NCBI GenBank assembly: GCA_029204225.1
Contig: CM055107.1
Span: 28,669,410-28,733,409 of the forward strand
Length of the DNA: 64,000 nucleotides
Direction of reading: 5' to 3'
Origin: Diphasiastrum complanatum
Lineage: Eukaryota; Streptophyta; Lycopodiopsida; Lycopodiales; Lycopodiaceae
Part shown: in pieces, positions 36,352 through 48,231 of the stretch
Layout of the letters: the number at the start of each line of letters is the position of its first letter
Numbering within the stretch: the stretch's first letter is position 1
The notes under the pieces: generated by a model
Told to the model about the DNA's origin: nothing
The model's database searches: none
Seen by the model: the letters and a program-made list of their open reading frames with translations, nothing else
Made by a program: the position numbers and the translations under genes

Positions 36352-36960
36352 GCTCCTCTAGTACCTCTGATCAATAAGTCCGCAGATCAGACCGCTTGGA
36401 CTAACATACATACATGTCTAGTAGTTTGTTCTATTACTGCTTTTGTATACCCATTGTACAGAATTCTTTATTACAGATTGTAATTTGAACTAAAAAAACT
36501 ATTCTTTATTATTGAAGTTAATTTCAGCTACACTTTGTTCTGTAAACTCAGTACTATAGAGCAATGAAAGCCAAAAAAACATATTTTGTGTGAACGGTTG
36601 CTTGCTCTGATGTTCCTCAGCCTCTGTAACCTCAATGGCAAATGTTCTGCCCAGTTTATGATATGAATTTTTTTTTATAGCAACCTCGCTTTGAGTGTGA
36701 GCTCAAATGAAAATTCTCTTTCTTTTAGGCACTAATCTTCAAAATCTGGGGTATAAAAGTCAGGTTTGTTAAGGAGATTAATTTATGAATGACAAGTAAT
36801 GCAAAATTCACAAGCTTTTCTCAAGTTAACAAAGCTTGTTTGTTCTTGTTGTATGTTAGTTTTTAGTAATGGGTTGTTTCATTCATGTTTTAAAGATTTG
36901 TTTTAGCTTTGACATTCGTTTCCTTTTAAATTCGGTTTTACTAATCGTGATCAACAATTT
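36352..36960. other. 3' flank of the CONSTANS-like gene
   Basis: It probably includes the 3' UTR. No unambiguous AATAAA signal at a good position and no other gene are seen. Confidence 0.4.
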
Positions 36961-37935
36961 ACTTGTATTTCTTCATAATCCAATCCTTTTACATGAAGAA
37001 ATCCTTTAGCAACAAGCCTAGCCTTGTACTTACTAATAGATCCATCTTGATTGTACTTTATTCTATAAATCCACTTACATGCAAGTGGCTTCTTCCCTGT
37101 TGGATTGAGCAATGTTCCCTTGATCTCCATTTGCTTGTTGATTTTTCTTCACGTAACATTCTGAGGCAAAGTGTACTTTCTTCCCACAAAAGAAACATTT
37201 GAGCTTTGCCTTGTTCTTCACTTTGCCTTTGGAAGTTGATCCTCCGTCCTTCATCTCAGCCTCCTTGCCTTGATTCTTCTTGAATGGATGTTGTTTCTTC
37301 TTGCCTTTGGATGTAAAATTTGCTTTCTCCTCTCCTCCATTAAGTGACATGCCTCCCATTCTTGTCTTGAGGTGTAGGAGTCTACTCTCCCCGGCCACAA
37401 GAACATTGTGCAACTTTTCAATGGATGGAAGAGTGTCTTGAATAGCAAATGATTGGACCAAGTTGGTGAACGCATCACCAAGGCCATTCAATATGATTTG
37501 TACTAGCTCTTGATCTTGGATCTTTTCTCCTATAGCACTCAATTGCTTGTTAAGAGATTTGATCCTAAGGACATACTCTTGTCCACTCTCTCCACTTCCT
37601 TTCATGCTTTGAAAGACTTGATTCCTTAGCATGAGGATTCCTGAAGTGTTATTGGATTCATAGATACTCTTTAATGAATTCCAAGCCTCTTTTGATGAGA
37701 CACAAGAAGACACCTCCTTCAAGAGGTCATTGCATACATTCAACTTTATGCAATGTAGAGCTAATCTTGCTCTCTTCTTGTATTTGGTTTGTTCTTGGGA
37801 AGCTTGAGGCTCTTTCTCAACTCCTAGAACTATGTCAAAGAGGTCATGGATCACTAGGAGTGATTCCATCCTCACTTTCCAAATGGAATAATTTGTGGAC
37901 TCTGAGTCTCTCACTTGATTCCAACAAATAACCAC
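36961..37935 (-). mobile_element. Internally deleted copia fragment E (gag joined to RT piece)
   Basis: The minus strand encodes a long copia Gag (37935 to about 37100) followed at once by a small RT segment (CKWIYRIKYNQDGSI, YKARLVAKGF; about 37085-36961). Protease, integrase and the rest of RT are missing, so an internal deletion joined gag to RT. No LTRs are visible. It lies just downstream of the CONSTANS-like gene in the opposite orientation. Confidence 0.8.
37100..37935 (-). pseudogene. Copia E gag
   Basis: About 280 residues are open. The N-terminus has STNYSIWKVRMESLL and the UBN2-type core follows (EAWNSLKSIYES, LRIKSLNKQLSAIG, ILNGLGDAFTNLV). A basic Lys-rich tract precedes one zinc knuckle, CFFCGKKVHFASEC, near residue 245. 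The frame runs into the fused RT region out of phase. It is related to gag of element F at 46977. Confidence 0.85.
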
Positions 37936-38890
37936 CCATGGATGACACTGTAGAATAAATGCTCTTCTAAAATCACAAAGATTTATGAATTTTAAAGATC
38001 TATGAAAGGGCTAAAGCTCACAAGATTGCCTATAGCCTTGTCTCTATCAAACTAGCACACAAGCTTGAATGATACACAATTAGATTTTGACGAAAATTCC
38101 TAGCTTTCACTCTCACAAATCTTTTTTGCTTTACACTTTTCTTAGAGGCTTCACTTCAACTAAGGATCTGAACAAATTAGCCTCTTAGATCTGATCTTAA
38201 ACTCCAAAAGGAAATGCTTCAATGATCCAAAACTCTATTTGGTCATAGGCATTAGCTAGAATGAATCTAGATCAATACTATGCTTCAAAAAGCACTAAAT
38301 TTGGACTAGAATTGAGATTATAAGAACCAAAAACACAGGGTAACTTGAAATGAAACTTGCTGTACAGTTTCACACATGTGAAAAGTACATACACAGCCTC
38401 CAAGTCAGATCACAACTTCTCCATGGATTCTAAGATTTCTTGGTTTGAGCCCCGAAGAGTTGTGACTATTACATTCAACTCTAATATAGCATGCTTGAGT
38501 GCAATGTTTTCAGCACTAGCGTGTTGCACATAACGAAGCAATTGTTGATTTGATCGTTGCAATTGTTGATTAGCAAACTGTAATTGCTGATTAAGACAAA
38601 ATACGCTATGCATTCCAATATCACACAACCTTTGACAATATCCCAGGAATATACATAGCATCCTTAAAAAAATATTCCAGAATCTGCAAGTTCTTTTGTC
38701 GTTCGTCCTCTGTATTGCAATTTGCCAATTTATGAATGGATGACATCTATAATACCTGAAAGAGACGCCACAGGTTCCCATTCATGTATATTTGAAGGAT
38801 ATAAATCTGCAGTACAAAATCATAATAAACTCTGATTCATAAATATGATTACGTTTTAAAAATGACAAGCAATCCAAAAAATTAAGATAC
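37936..38890. other. Spacer with weak coiled-coil-like frame
   Basis: A minus-strand open frame at 38410-38781 spells Gln/Asn-rich heptad-like repeats (LQFANQQLQRSNQQL). It derives from a short tandem repeat near 38540-38600 and has no family match that I know. Nothing else is seen. Confidence 0.35.
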
Positions 38891-38892
38891 TT

Positions 38893-39153
38893 ACAATTCA
38901 TGGATGTCAAAGAAACAAGCCACTATCTCATTGTCATCTAGTGAGGCCGAGTACAAAGCTCTTACACATTGCACAAAGGAGATGGTATGGATCAAAAGGA
39001 TGATCAAGGATCCTCACTTGTTGGATTTTTCAGAGAGCCCAATCATCTTTTGTGACAATCAATCAGCCCAAAGAATGGCATCCAATCCTATCTTTCATGC
39101 TAGGAACAAGCGTATTGAGATACAATATCATTATTTTGAATTTGCCTTTTTAG
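38893..39153 (+). pseudogene. Copia RNase H fragment, plus strand
   Basis: The frame encodes SKKQATISLSSSEAEYKALTHCTKEMVWI, FCDNQSAQRMASNPIFHARNKRIEIQYHY, the central part of a copia RNase H with Glu (EAEY) and Asp (CDN) kept. It is cut on both sides and lies in the opposite orientation to fragment E, so it comes from a different insertion. Confidence 0.85.
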
Positions 39154-40894
39154 TCATGGTCACACATTTATTTGTACTCCTTTGTGTAGGTTTGTCTTGC
39201 ACAATTCTTTTAGTGAGAGCATTACAAGATAGGGTTTGATCAACCTAGATACAAGAGCTTATATATACTCTCAAGTTGATGTTTGATTTGGACATAGATG
39301 GTTGTGTTTACATCAAGCAACCGTGGCAATATACTTTGAGAAGTGTGCAAGTTGTGAGAGGCACATTAACAACACTTCCATGTAAAGTACTAGATTGACC
39401 AAAAAGTGAATGCACTTGTAGAATCTATGCAAAAGCTAATTTGAGAAAAACAAGTCTTTCTTCTAGTTGATCTAGTTTCTTGACTTGGTTTGTTCATGAT
39501 ACGTTTGCTAGAAATAATAACGGAGGTATTTTGCTTTGTTGCAAATATTTATAACGATTCAAGCATGTTCGTATTAATATGTCATTATTTTGTAATTGCT
39601 TAAACTTGGATTTTGAAAGTTTTTGGATTTAATTTTTAAAAAAAGCGCTTCCCACAACTAAATTGACAAATATTTATTGAGGTTTTATTTGTTGAGCATG
39701 ATGTTGTTGTTGCCTTTGCAAAAGGAGACTATGCAATTCTTGTTGTAAACAAGTGTTTTTATTATGGATAATGTTGTTTGTTAGTTGTTTCCTTCATATA
39801 TCTAATGCATCTTGAAACCTTAGAGATTTTTAAATGTTATAAAAGGATGGACATAATGAAATTTTCTACCAATTGAATATTAGATTCATTGCTCATTCAA
39901 TAAACCTTATTTGTATTGTGTAAAAAGCAAGTAGGAATCATTATCAATCAAGAGAGTAAGTAATTTTTCAAAAAAAAAAAACATAATATCAAGAGAATAT
40001 TCATAGTGGTGGCAGAAGTTAATATAACTGTAGATTAGTTTGTAAGTAGATCATGCAAATGAATTTTAAAAGAGCCCACGGGAGATAAAGAAAAGCCTAA
40101 CGTGCAAATGTTTGATATCCAAGAAAATCACAAGGAAAGTTAGAATGTTTTGCATAACTTTTTCAATACAAATAAGTAGGAAAAACTAAATAGATAAGGT
40201 CAATGCTATGAGATGTTCCAAAAAATGATGTGGGCACACAAATGGACTATCACATTCATGTTTTTGATTCTTGATTAAGCACAAATATGTGTACCTAATG
40301 AGATTTTGGATCACAGAAAGCCATATAATTGGAAAAGGCCAAAACATTAACATTCACAAATCCCATCAAAAAAGTGTGACATATTGTATGATAGAAGTGA
40401 GTCATCAGATGTAGACATCAAAATTGCACAAATCTTTTGAGAGAGAATTTTCTTTTGCACCCTTCAAGTAATTATAAAAATATGTAATCTTTGCAAGACA
40501 ACAGTAGGATAATCAATTCAATTAAACACACATGTCAATGAACAAAATATTGTGCATGTACTTTATGTAAACAAAACAAAATATTTTGAATTAGGAGGCC
40601 TCATGGCTAATTTCTTTAGCCCTTGGTCCATTGCCCATTTGGTCATACGCCATGTTCTCTCTTCCTCTCTTTGACATTGGTCCTCCTTTTTTGATGTTGC
40701 ACTTTGTGGACCCCCTTAACCTTAGCCATTTGATTTTTGACTCGCAATTCCGCATTTGTGGTAACTGAGCCCTCTCTCCCCACTAAGCAGCAACCTAAAA
40801 ACAAAGTACTTCAGTTTTTATATTAGTATCGAAAATCATAGTACATTGCAAGAGTTTGGCATAAATAGGTCGGTTTTCTTTAAAGGCCGTCAGA
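39154..40894. other. Spacer without recognisable genes
   Basis: AT-rich with no conserved motif. Confidence 0.5.
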
Positions 40895-41090
40895 AAGTTT
40901 AAAGGCCAATTCTAAGGCCATAATTTCCTCTAGCCACATTACGAGCGAGCTGGGACTCCTAAGTATTGGCAATTTTCAGCCATTTTACATTGAAATTTTG
41001 CGGCTTTTACATGCCGATTTCTATATCATAGCAAAATTAGCTTGATTTTTGGTGTAAAAATTCGGTTAACAATCCTCATCAAAATAGTTA
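40895..41090 (+). repeat. Short dispersed repeat T, copy 1
   Basis: It resembles 49300-49490 in direct orientation. Shared blocks run from AAGGCCA through TAGCCAC, GAGCGAGCT/AATGAGCTAG, TTTTACAT and the CTGATTTTT(A/G)(T/G)G(T/A)T.AAAAATT end. It is non-coding. Confidence 0.6.
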
Positions 41091-41361
41091 TAGATCAGCT
41101 CAGATATGAGATCTAGGACTATTTATGGTTAAAAATAGACCTTAACTCTACCACCTAATGTGAATTTACCATTGATGCACGTGGTCTATTGGCTTCCATA
41201 TATGAGATCAAGAGGATTGGCTTGGGCCATTTTCTACTTCAAGAAGCTTGTGGAAGGACAAAAATTGTTCCACAGAAGCTCGAAAAATTGTAGGCACCTC
41301 AAACTTGAAAGCTTCTCTAGTGGAATGGAGTCCTTTCAAGAAGCCGGAGATGCTAATTTAA

Positions 41362-42129
41362 ATGGCAAGAACTCCATCATCCATATTTGCCAAATGTATG
41401 GATGTTCTTTGTGCAAATATGGAGTATGTTGTGTCTTTGCAAAATGTTTTAGATACGATGAAGAAATTTTTGTCTGCAAAACTTTGTGGTAATCGAAAAT
41501 TGGACTACAAGATCCTGCACCTTCTTGTGGATGGAGCTCCGTCCACCATTGCACTTCCCGATTGCTCTTTTATCTTTGATCAATTGATAGAAATCCTTGA
41601 AAAATACTCCAATTTTTTTATTAAGGTCAGTCTTGTGACACTCTTTGGTTACCAATTTTGAAAATATCATTTTGCACCTTTGGCCTAGGTAGTCACTAGA
41701 AAATGGAAATAACTAGAGGTAAATTGTAATCTGAAATAATATGCTCAAGCACTGCTACTAGTCTAAGAATGTTATGATTATGTCAAACCTTCGAACAATG
41801 TTTTTGATAGGATCATATAGGTTGACTGATGAAGGCCTATCGATTATGATCAAATCAGCTCCACAATTGGCTTGTCTGGATATCAGTCTATGCTCTCTTA
41901 TTTTAGAAGCAAGAGTTAAAAACGTTGTTGACGGTTTGGCTTCAAAGTTGGACTCTGTCTCTTTGGAGGGCTACACACACATCTTAAAATTACTTCCATC
42001 ATTGACTAAGTTGTAGGAATCGACACAAAGTTGTTTTGGTGGAGTTGGTGGTATCACTAATGATGTCTTGAGTGACCTTCTTGTGCACATTGGTGTGAAA
42101 CTTGAGGAACTATATCTTTCAAAATGTCT
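41362..42129 (+). pseudogene. Leucine-rich-repeat gene fragment resembling plant RAD7/rhp7-like proteins
   Basis: Two exon-like blocks can be read. The first (about 41362-41625) encodes SLQNVLDTMKKFLSAKLCGNRKLDY, LLVDGAPSTIALPDCS and ends at an AAG|GTCAGT donor. The second (41762-42129) follows a CTAG acceptor in the same phase and encodes SNLRTMFLIGSYRLTDEGL, SAPQLACLDISLCSL and LEELYLSKCL, ending at a GTAAGT donor. The pattern of LTD.GL..(8)..P.L..L(D/N)(I/L)S.C is that of RNI-type LRRs. The lead-in resembles plant RAD7/rhp7-like proteins (nucleotide excision repair), though an F-box/LRR relative cannot be excluded. One in-frame TAG (42015-42017) interrupts exon 2, and neither the 5' nor the 3' rest is seen nearby. 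It is probably a captured or decayed gene fragment. Confidence 0.6.
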
Positions 42130-42139
42130 GTAAGTGTTT

Positions 42140-43937
42140 GAATGCTCTTCATACACCATACAGTTGGTTAGCTTGGCATCTGAGCACCTGCATAAGACTT
42201 GTAGGCTTATCTTTTGTCTCTACACACTTGCATGAGACTTGTGTTGTGAAGGCACAATTCATTGTCCAAAGTGGACCTTGAATTGTAAGGATTGCAAATC
42301 CGTCGACATTGTTTTTCCATCAAGTAGTTTTATGAGTCCATCTCATCTGTATTTTGCAAGATATCTTGATTTCTAGTGTGTAAAATGTCATTTTTGTTGT
42401 TGATCTCGCATCCACATGTGTGAAGGATAGTTGGCTGTTGCTGTTGTACGGATAGGGATAGTACTTTACTGTATTCTTATGCTTATGATCAGATCTTAGT
42501 GATTTATGCAATTCTAGCATGTGTAAAGTAATGATTTCTATCTTGTAGCTAGACCTAGATGTGGACTCCAAATTGGCCCAAGATCTAAGATCCATCAAGT
42601 GTGTTTTGGATCTATATTTTTCATACTAAGTAGCACCTGAATCCAAGTACCAAGAATCTTGTGATGCCACACATTTGCTAAATAGTGCATATCTACTCAA
42701 ATATGGCAACTTATACTCGAACATGAAGTTGTGTGCTGGATAACGGTATATTATGAAGAGGCCTATATCATTTTTCGGGATATAAATGCTAAAGACTTAT
42801 CTCTCACTAAAGGACAAGACCTCCAGAAATGAAATGATGCTTGGAACAACCTTAATCTATTCAAGAATACGAACCGACCAGATTTGTATCGCCATATTTA
42901 ACTAGAGTAGATTAAACTCGTACTTAAGTGTACCATCAATCGTATAATTTACATGTATTTGTAAACTCATATGTTAACTAGAGTTAGTAAATGGAGCAAC
43001 ACACTAGGAATCTCAAGAGGTGTGTTTTGCTTGTTCCGTAGGTAATAAATATGAAGACACTCTTTATTCTCAAACCACCCAGAGAGAGAGAGTTTCTGTA
43101 TATGTGAGATTGAAGAAGTGAATAGAGCATCCAAGGTTATTTCCTCTGATCTCTGTTCTCCGCACTGTTGAGTGTGAGTGATTTTAGATCTACTAGCGAT
43201 CTCTTTTACATTGCTTAAATCACCCTCTGGTTAGACAGTTACAATAGATCATTACAGACGTTTGTTGTGTTTCTGTAAAGTTGCTCTAAAGAACTGTCTT
43301 TAAACTATCTTATTTGTCTGCACGACTACTTTGTATTCGACACCCAAATAACAGATCTCTTTGGTACAATTTTTCACAGTCACTGGTAGAGAAGTATGTA
43401 TACATTTGAAATGTTAGTCCCTACCTGAGGAATTGAGTTATTGATCTGTACTCATGTTTGTAACGAAGGTAAATGTTTCTAACATATTCACAAACCATTT
43501 GAGTTCTATAACCGTGACTAGACTTTAGTTGTTGAGGACTTCTGTTTAGAACACAATAGTTCAAGAATAAGATTAACTTATTGTCTGGTCGTACACGTCT
43601 GCATCGAACATAACACAAATCCTTGCTGACAACTTAATCAGCCAGAGTGTAGTTCATTAGTGCTACTCTGATAACATTTCACTGAATGCTTTTCATTCGG
43701 TTTGATAGAGGAAGATTGTTGTTCTGAATTTGTCATCACCACAAACCCACAACAGAAGTAATACTAGTTACTTCTTAAATGTCTATTGACAACCAGTTAA
43801 CGCACGACTCCATTTCATTCGAAATCAGTCAAGAATGTACCAATTAAACAGCTTTTAAGTGCTATCTCCTTGGGGAATGATATAAATACTACACAAATCT
43901 AGCAATTCTATGTTGGTATACTACGACATATACCAAT
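42140..43937. other. Spacer; right part probably the 5' LTR of gypsy element G
   Basis: No gene is recognised. Because a primer-binding site starts at 43938, the sequence just left of it should be the 5' LTR of G, but no second LTR copy is present to define its start. Confidence 0.45.
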
Positions 43938-43954
43938 TTTGGTGCCGTTGCCGA
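43938..43954 (+). other. Primer-binding site of G (tRNA-Asp type)
   Basis: TTTGGTGCCGTTGCCGA resembles the TGGCGCCGTTGCCGG site used by many plant Ty3/gypsy elements of the Tat/Athila kind. Confidence 0.75.
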
Positions 43955-44083
43955 CGATAGCCAAATAAAGTTGATACAAACTGACAACTCCATCTCCATC
44001 CCTAGTGTATGTCAAATAGAGCTACTCGACTAGAAAGATATTGGAAACTTTGAGACGAATTTTTCAAAAGATTTCAGGAATCT

Positions 44084-45325
44084 TTGCAAAGAGGAGATTC
44101 ACCCTTCCAGAATTTGAACGAAACATTTTTTGATAATCTTCTTAATCCTGAAAATTTACCCGAAAACCGTTGTCCTAAAGCTTCTGCTACAGCTGAACCA
44201 AGTTCTGCAGTTGTATATCCAGTTCCAGTACCTGATCCGGATCCAGAGCCAAAACCGATTATGGAAGGCCAAATCTCATTGGAAAATTAACTGGTGTGTA
44301 ACCTGTCACGATGCAGGTCGAGTGGTTTTGGCAAGATTACCACCGAAAATTGATCGATATTGTAGATAAGGAGATATGACTTCTCTATCAACAGTCATAG
44401 CAAGCGTTGAGAACTATGAGACTTCCAAGTTAGCAAGTAAGAGACATTTTTCTAGACGAACTCAAAAGTCTAAGCTTGACACCAGCGACAATGAAGATGA
44501 ATCTGAATCTAAATCTGAATCCAGTTCAAGTTCTTCCAGTTCCAAGTTTGATTCCAATCATTCATCAGATACAGAAACTGATGATATAGATCGAAGGAAG
44601 AAACGAAAGTCCAAATGAAAAGATGATAGCAAAACCATTGTGGACAAGTCTGCGACCTGTAAAGTTGAAAAGCTTTGGAAAAGTAACATGACTGATCTTA
44701 ATAAGAAGTTCAACGATCTGAAAGTTCAAATTTCAGAAGTTGCAGACAAGAGACCAAAGGCTTCTTCTTCGAACTCAGGAATATGGTGTACGAAGTGTGG
44801 TACATCTGGACATTCTAAAGAAGATTGCAAATCTGTGAACGTAAAGTATGTTGAAGATCCTTCATAGGAAGTTCTCTTTATATTTCAAGATGATGCGCTA
44901 CCAATTTTGTTTAGGGTACCACAACACCAACTCAACAAGCCAAACCAAAGTTTGCACCAAAAAGATTCAATCCACCAAAATTTGTTGGTCTTGTAATTAA
45001 TGCTTCAAAGTTCGACGAAACCCGTTTTGGAAAATTGTTATAACTGTGGTGAATCAGGACATTTTTTGCCTTATTGTCCGCAACCACGAAAGCCGATCGG
45101 ATATATATATCTTTATGTCTGAATTGCAAACAACCTGGCCACAAGTATCCGGATTGTCCACAACCGCAGAAGCCGCATCCAAACTACCAGTATGTAGCCA
45201 CACATGCTGTTGTTGCTGATACGAAATTAAAATCTTTCGCTGATGCTGTTGTGCAAAAGGTTGATGTCATTGCACAAAAGTATCTTCAAAGAAGCGAAGA
45301 AATTCCTCGAAGAAGAAATCTTTGA
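44084..45325 (+). pseudogene. Gypsy G gag with three zinc knuckles
   Basis: Pieces at 44084-44290, 44376-44618, 44640-44867 and 45074-45325 belong together. A Ser/Glu-rich acidic tract (44490-44560) precedes knuckle 1, CTKCGTSGHSKEDC (about 44789-44830). Knuckle 2, CYNCGESGHFLPYC, is near 45038-45079, and knuckle 3, CLNCKQPGHKYPDC, is near 45117-45160. Stops (for example 44616) and frame changes break the frame. Confidence 0.75.
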
Positions 45326-46473
45326 ACAAGTCAATAACGAAAGAGGATCTCAAAGCCGATCCTAATTACGATCGTGATGCAGCCAAATTATTTTCAAAGG
45401 ATATTTTTGTGGAAGCCAAAGAAATTATTAATTCTGAATTACAAACTGCCGCTGCAGAGAAGAAAGTTACCTTTGAGGAAGGGGACGTGGAAATCACGAA
45501 GACAAAACTTTTGGAGGCCATTATTGATAAACCTATCTTGAAAGCAAAAACAAAAGACTATGATATCGTCACTGATAATGGTTCACTTCCTCCCAATATA
45601 ACTTTTGAGCAATTGTTGGCAGATAACAATTCTTACCAAAAACAGTTAAAAGGTCTCTTTATCTCTAAGACGAAGAAAAAAATTTCCCTGCCAGATGTTG
45701 GAATATTACTATTTATTTAGGAGACCTTGGCGCACCAGAAATTGATATTACAATTGCTGGATGCTTAATTGAAAAGGTGCCAATTGACTCAGGTTCAAGT
45801 GTCAACATAATAACTGAAGACACTGTTCATGCCATAGGTTTGACTAATATTCAACCAACCCAAAGAAATATCAAGTTGGCTGCTTTGATAGGAAGAAAAC
45901 TTGTTGGTGAATTGAGAATGTGACTGTATACATTCAAGCCAAGCCTTTTACCATGAATTTTATTGTTATCAAACCACTTGGTTTGTCATCTTATTCTGTT
46001 TTGATTGGACGACCGTAACTTTATCAATCTAATGCAAGTGTTCACTGGAAGTCCAGAGAACTAAGATTTCAAACTGGTGAAACAATCAATCGTGGAAAGC
46101 CAAAAGAATAGATTATCACCTAGAGTTGTGACAAATACGAAGGCGAAACTCCTACGTCCGACACCAGTTTTACCTCTGAAGATTCTTCTTACAACCTTAA
46201 TATATTCTCTAATGCATCAGATGTCAAACTTAATTATTTCGAATGCTATGAGAATGACAAAGAAGAATTCTTCGATGTCTGCAATGCAGATGTTGATATA
46301 AGTGAATCAGAGGCTGCGGACCAGAATTCTCAAAATTCGGATGTAGATGATGAAGATACAGAGGACGAATTTGAAAAATCCGAACAAGAATTTGGAAATA
46401 ATGACCAGGCTGACAACAAGAATAAATCTGTGGAGTCAGCTATACACGAAATTCATGGCCATAACCAGGCCAG
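45322..46473 (+). pseudogene. Gypsy G protease region and linker
   Basis: After a Lys-rich stretch (45322-45720) comes IEKVPIDSGSSVNIITEDT (Asp codon 45786-45788), the retropepsin signature as found in plant Ty3/gypsy elements. A strongly acidic linker (about 46200-46440) follows and leads without frame change, across insertion F, into the sequence at 48232. Internal stops are present at about 45718 and 45920. Confidence 0.75.
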
Positions 46474-48231
46474 TGTGAAGGATTTCAGATCATTCAAGAT
46501 CCAATCCATGTCCCAAATCTTTGGTGACTTTGCATAAGATCCACGAATCTTATTGATGCTAAAAGGTAACTTTGGAAAGTTGAGACCAATCTCCTTTTCC
46601 ATTCCATCCTTTTTGTTAGCCATAACAAAAGCATCAAGCTTGAAAAGTCTACCTTGTCTATTGCCCCTAGCAACCAAGATTTTTTCCTTTGTAATGAAAC
46701 AAGCATCACCACCAAACTTTACCATGTATCCTTTCTCTATCATTTGACCAACACTTTCATTAGTAACATTCATCTTAATCATGTGTAGAGCTTTCTTTGC
46801 TCTCTTGTCATACCTTACTTGATCTTGAGGTGGTTGAGGCCTCTCCTCCACACCTGCAACAATCTCCATCAACTCATTCATCTCCAATAAGGACTCCATC
46901 CTTACCTTCCAAGTAGAATAGTTGATTGAGGTAAGCCTATCATTGCTCTCCAACATGAAGCCTCCACTTGTATCCATGTTGAAGTGACCTGATCTTCTCT
47001 TTCAACCTGTTCCAATGCACAAAGCACTCTCTTGAATGTCAACAAATGAACTCAAGAAGATATCACAAAGATATGGAACCTCTCAAATCTCTTCTAGCAC
47101 TCTAACTAGAAAATCAACACATAGAATAGTGAAATCTTGATCAACCTATGATCTATCCTCAATCTAATGATTCTTGCCACTTCCTAAGATTGAAACACAC
47201 TCAAATAAAGTTCAGTAACCTCATTATATAGGGATCCAATCAAATTTAGGTTTTTGACAAAATCACAAAAAAATTGAATATCTCAAATTCTACATGCAAT
47301 TTCTAGAAACTTGATATATCTTCTTGTAGACTCCAATGAGACCTTCCTAATGTACCAAAAATCATCTAAATCCAGTAAGCCAAGTGTGAAATCGTAATTG
47401 ATCAAGTATATAACCCTATATTGAGTTTTGACCTACAAAAGATCAATTCTACACATGCAAAAATGCTGATTTTTGAGTAGAAATCAATCTAGCATGCTCT
47501 AGCATTGGTAACTCCTCCAAATCCTTGTTAAAGACAGCTGATCCTTTCATAACCTGAAACACAAGAGCTCTGATATCATGTGAAGGATTTCAGATCATTC
47601 AAGATCCAATCCATGTCCCAAATCTTTGGTTACAATAAGGAGCAAACCAACAATCCTGCCAATGTAGAAAAATCAGCATCTACATACAAAATGAGATGCA
47701 AACTCTAAGAGATACTGATTAAACATGAACCAAAACATTAAATATGTTTGCTATCCGTACAATTACAGTACCCTACTATATTTCACACATGTGGAACCAA
47801 AAATAACAATAAATGATCATTTTACACATAGAATTGCAAGATAACATCATGAGAGTGCACCAATGAGTAGTAGAACCCAAAGATAACCATGTATAATGAT
47901 GAAATGAGAGAGAGAAGAGAGAAGATGTATCTCTCCATGACTTACATCCTTTTATAGTGTTTCAAAACCCTATTTGGCCACTTGGCTTTCCCTCCAAAAT
48001 GTAAACCCTACTATTGTTGTGTCTAGATTCAATGTACCCAAAGTTCAAATTTGAATCTCTCTCAAACTCGACTACCAACTTTCCCACACTTTCAAAAAGT
48101 GTTTATTGAATGTATTTTAAACTAATATAACTTCAAAAAGTTCATCTCTAAGTCGAGTTTTGGCCTCTTATTGACAATTTACCAAAATATGACTAAACTA
48201 GACTAAACTAGTTGAAATCTCTCATAGCCAG
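46469..48231 (-). mobile_element. Copia derivative F inserted in G, target duplication GCCAG
   Basis: F spans 46474-48226 and is flanked by GCCAG (46469-46473 and 48227-48231). On the minus strand it has a 5' LTR (47579-48226), a primer-binding site (47567-47578, TGATATCAGAGC), a gag N-terminus from 46977, and then a fused pre-integrase segment. The 3' LTR is reduced to 52 bp (46474-46525), identical to the first 52 bp of the other LTR (47579-47630). The deletion therefore runs from pol into the 3' LTR. Confidence 0.85.
46526..46977 (-). pseudogene. F: Gag N-terminus fused to pre-integrase segment
   Basis: The open frame starts MDTSGGFMLESNDRLTSINYSTWKVRMESLL (copia Gag N-terminus). After about 85 residues it passes directly to IEKGYMVKFGGDACFITKEKILVARGNRQGRLFKLDAF, the end of protease and the pre-integrase segment. 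Everything between is missing, yet the frame is open. The last codons run into the 52-bp LTR remnant. It may simply be a deletion derivative. Confidence 0.75.

Noticed and set aside
36000-36374. 124-codon antisense frame over COL exon 2
   Set aside because: It is a shadow of the CCT-domain exon.
38410-38781. Coiled-coil protein on the minus strand
   Set aside because: The heptad look comes from a short tandem repeat; there is no homology or supporting gene structure.
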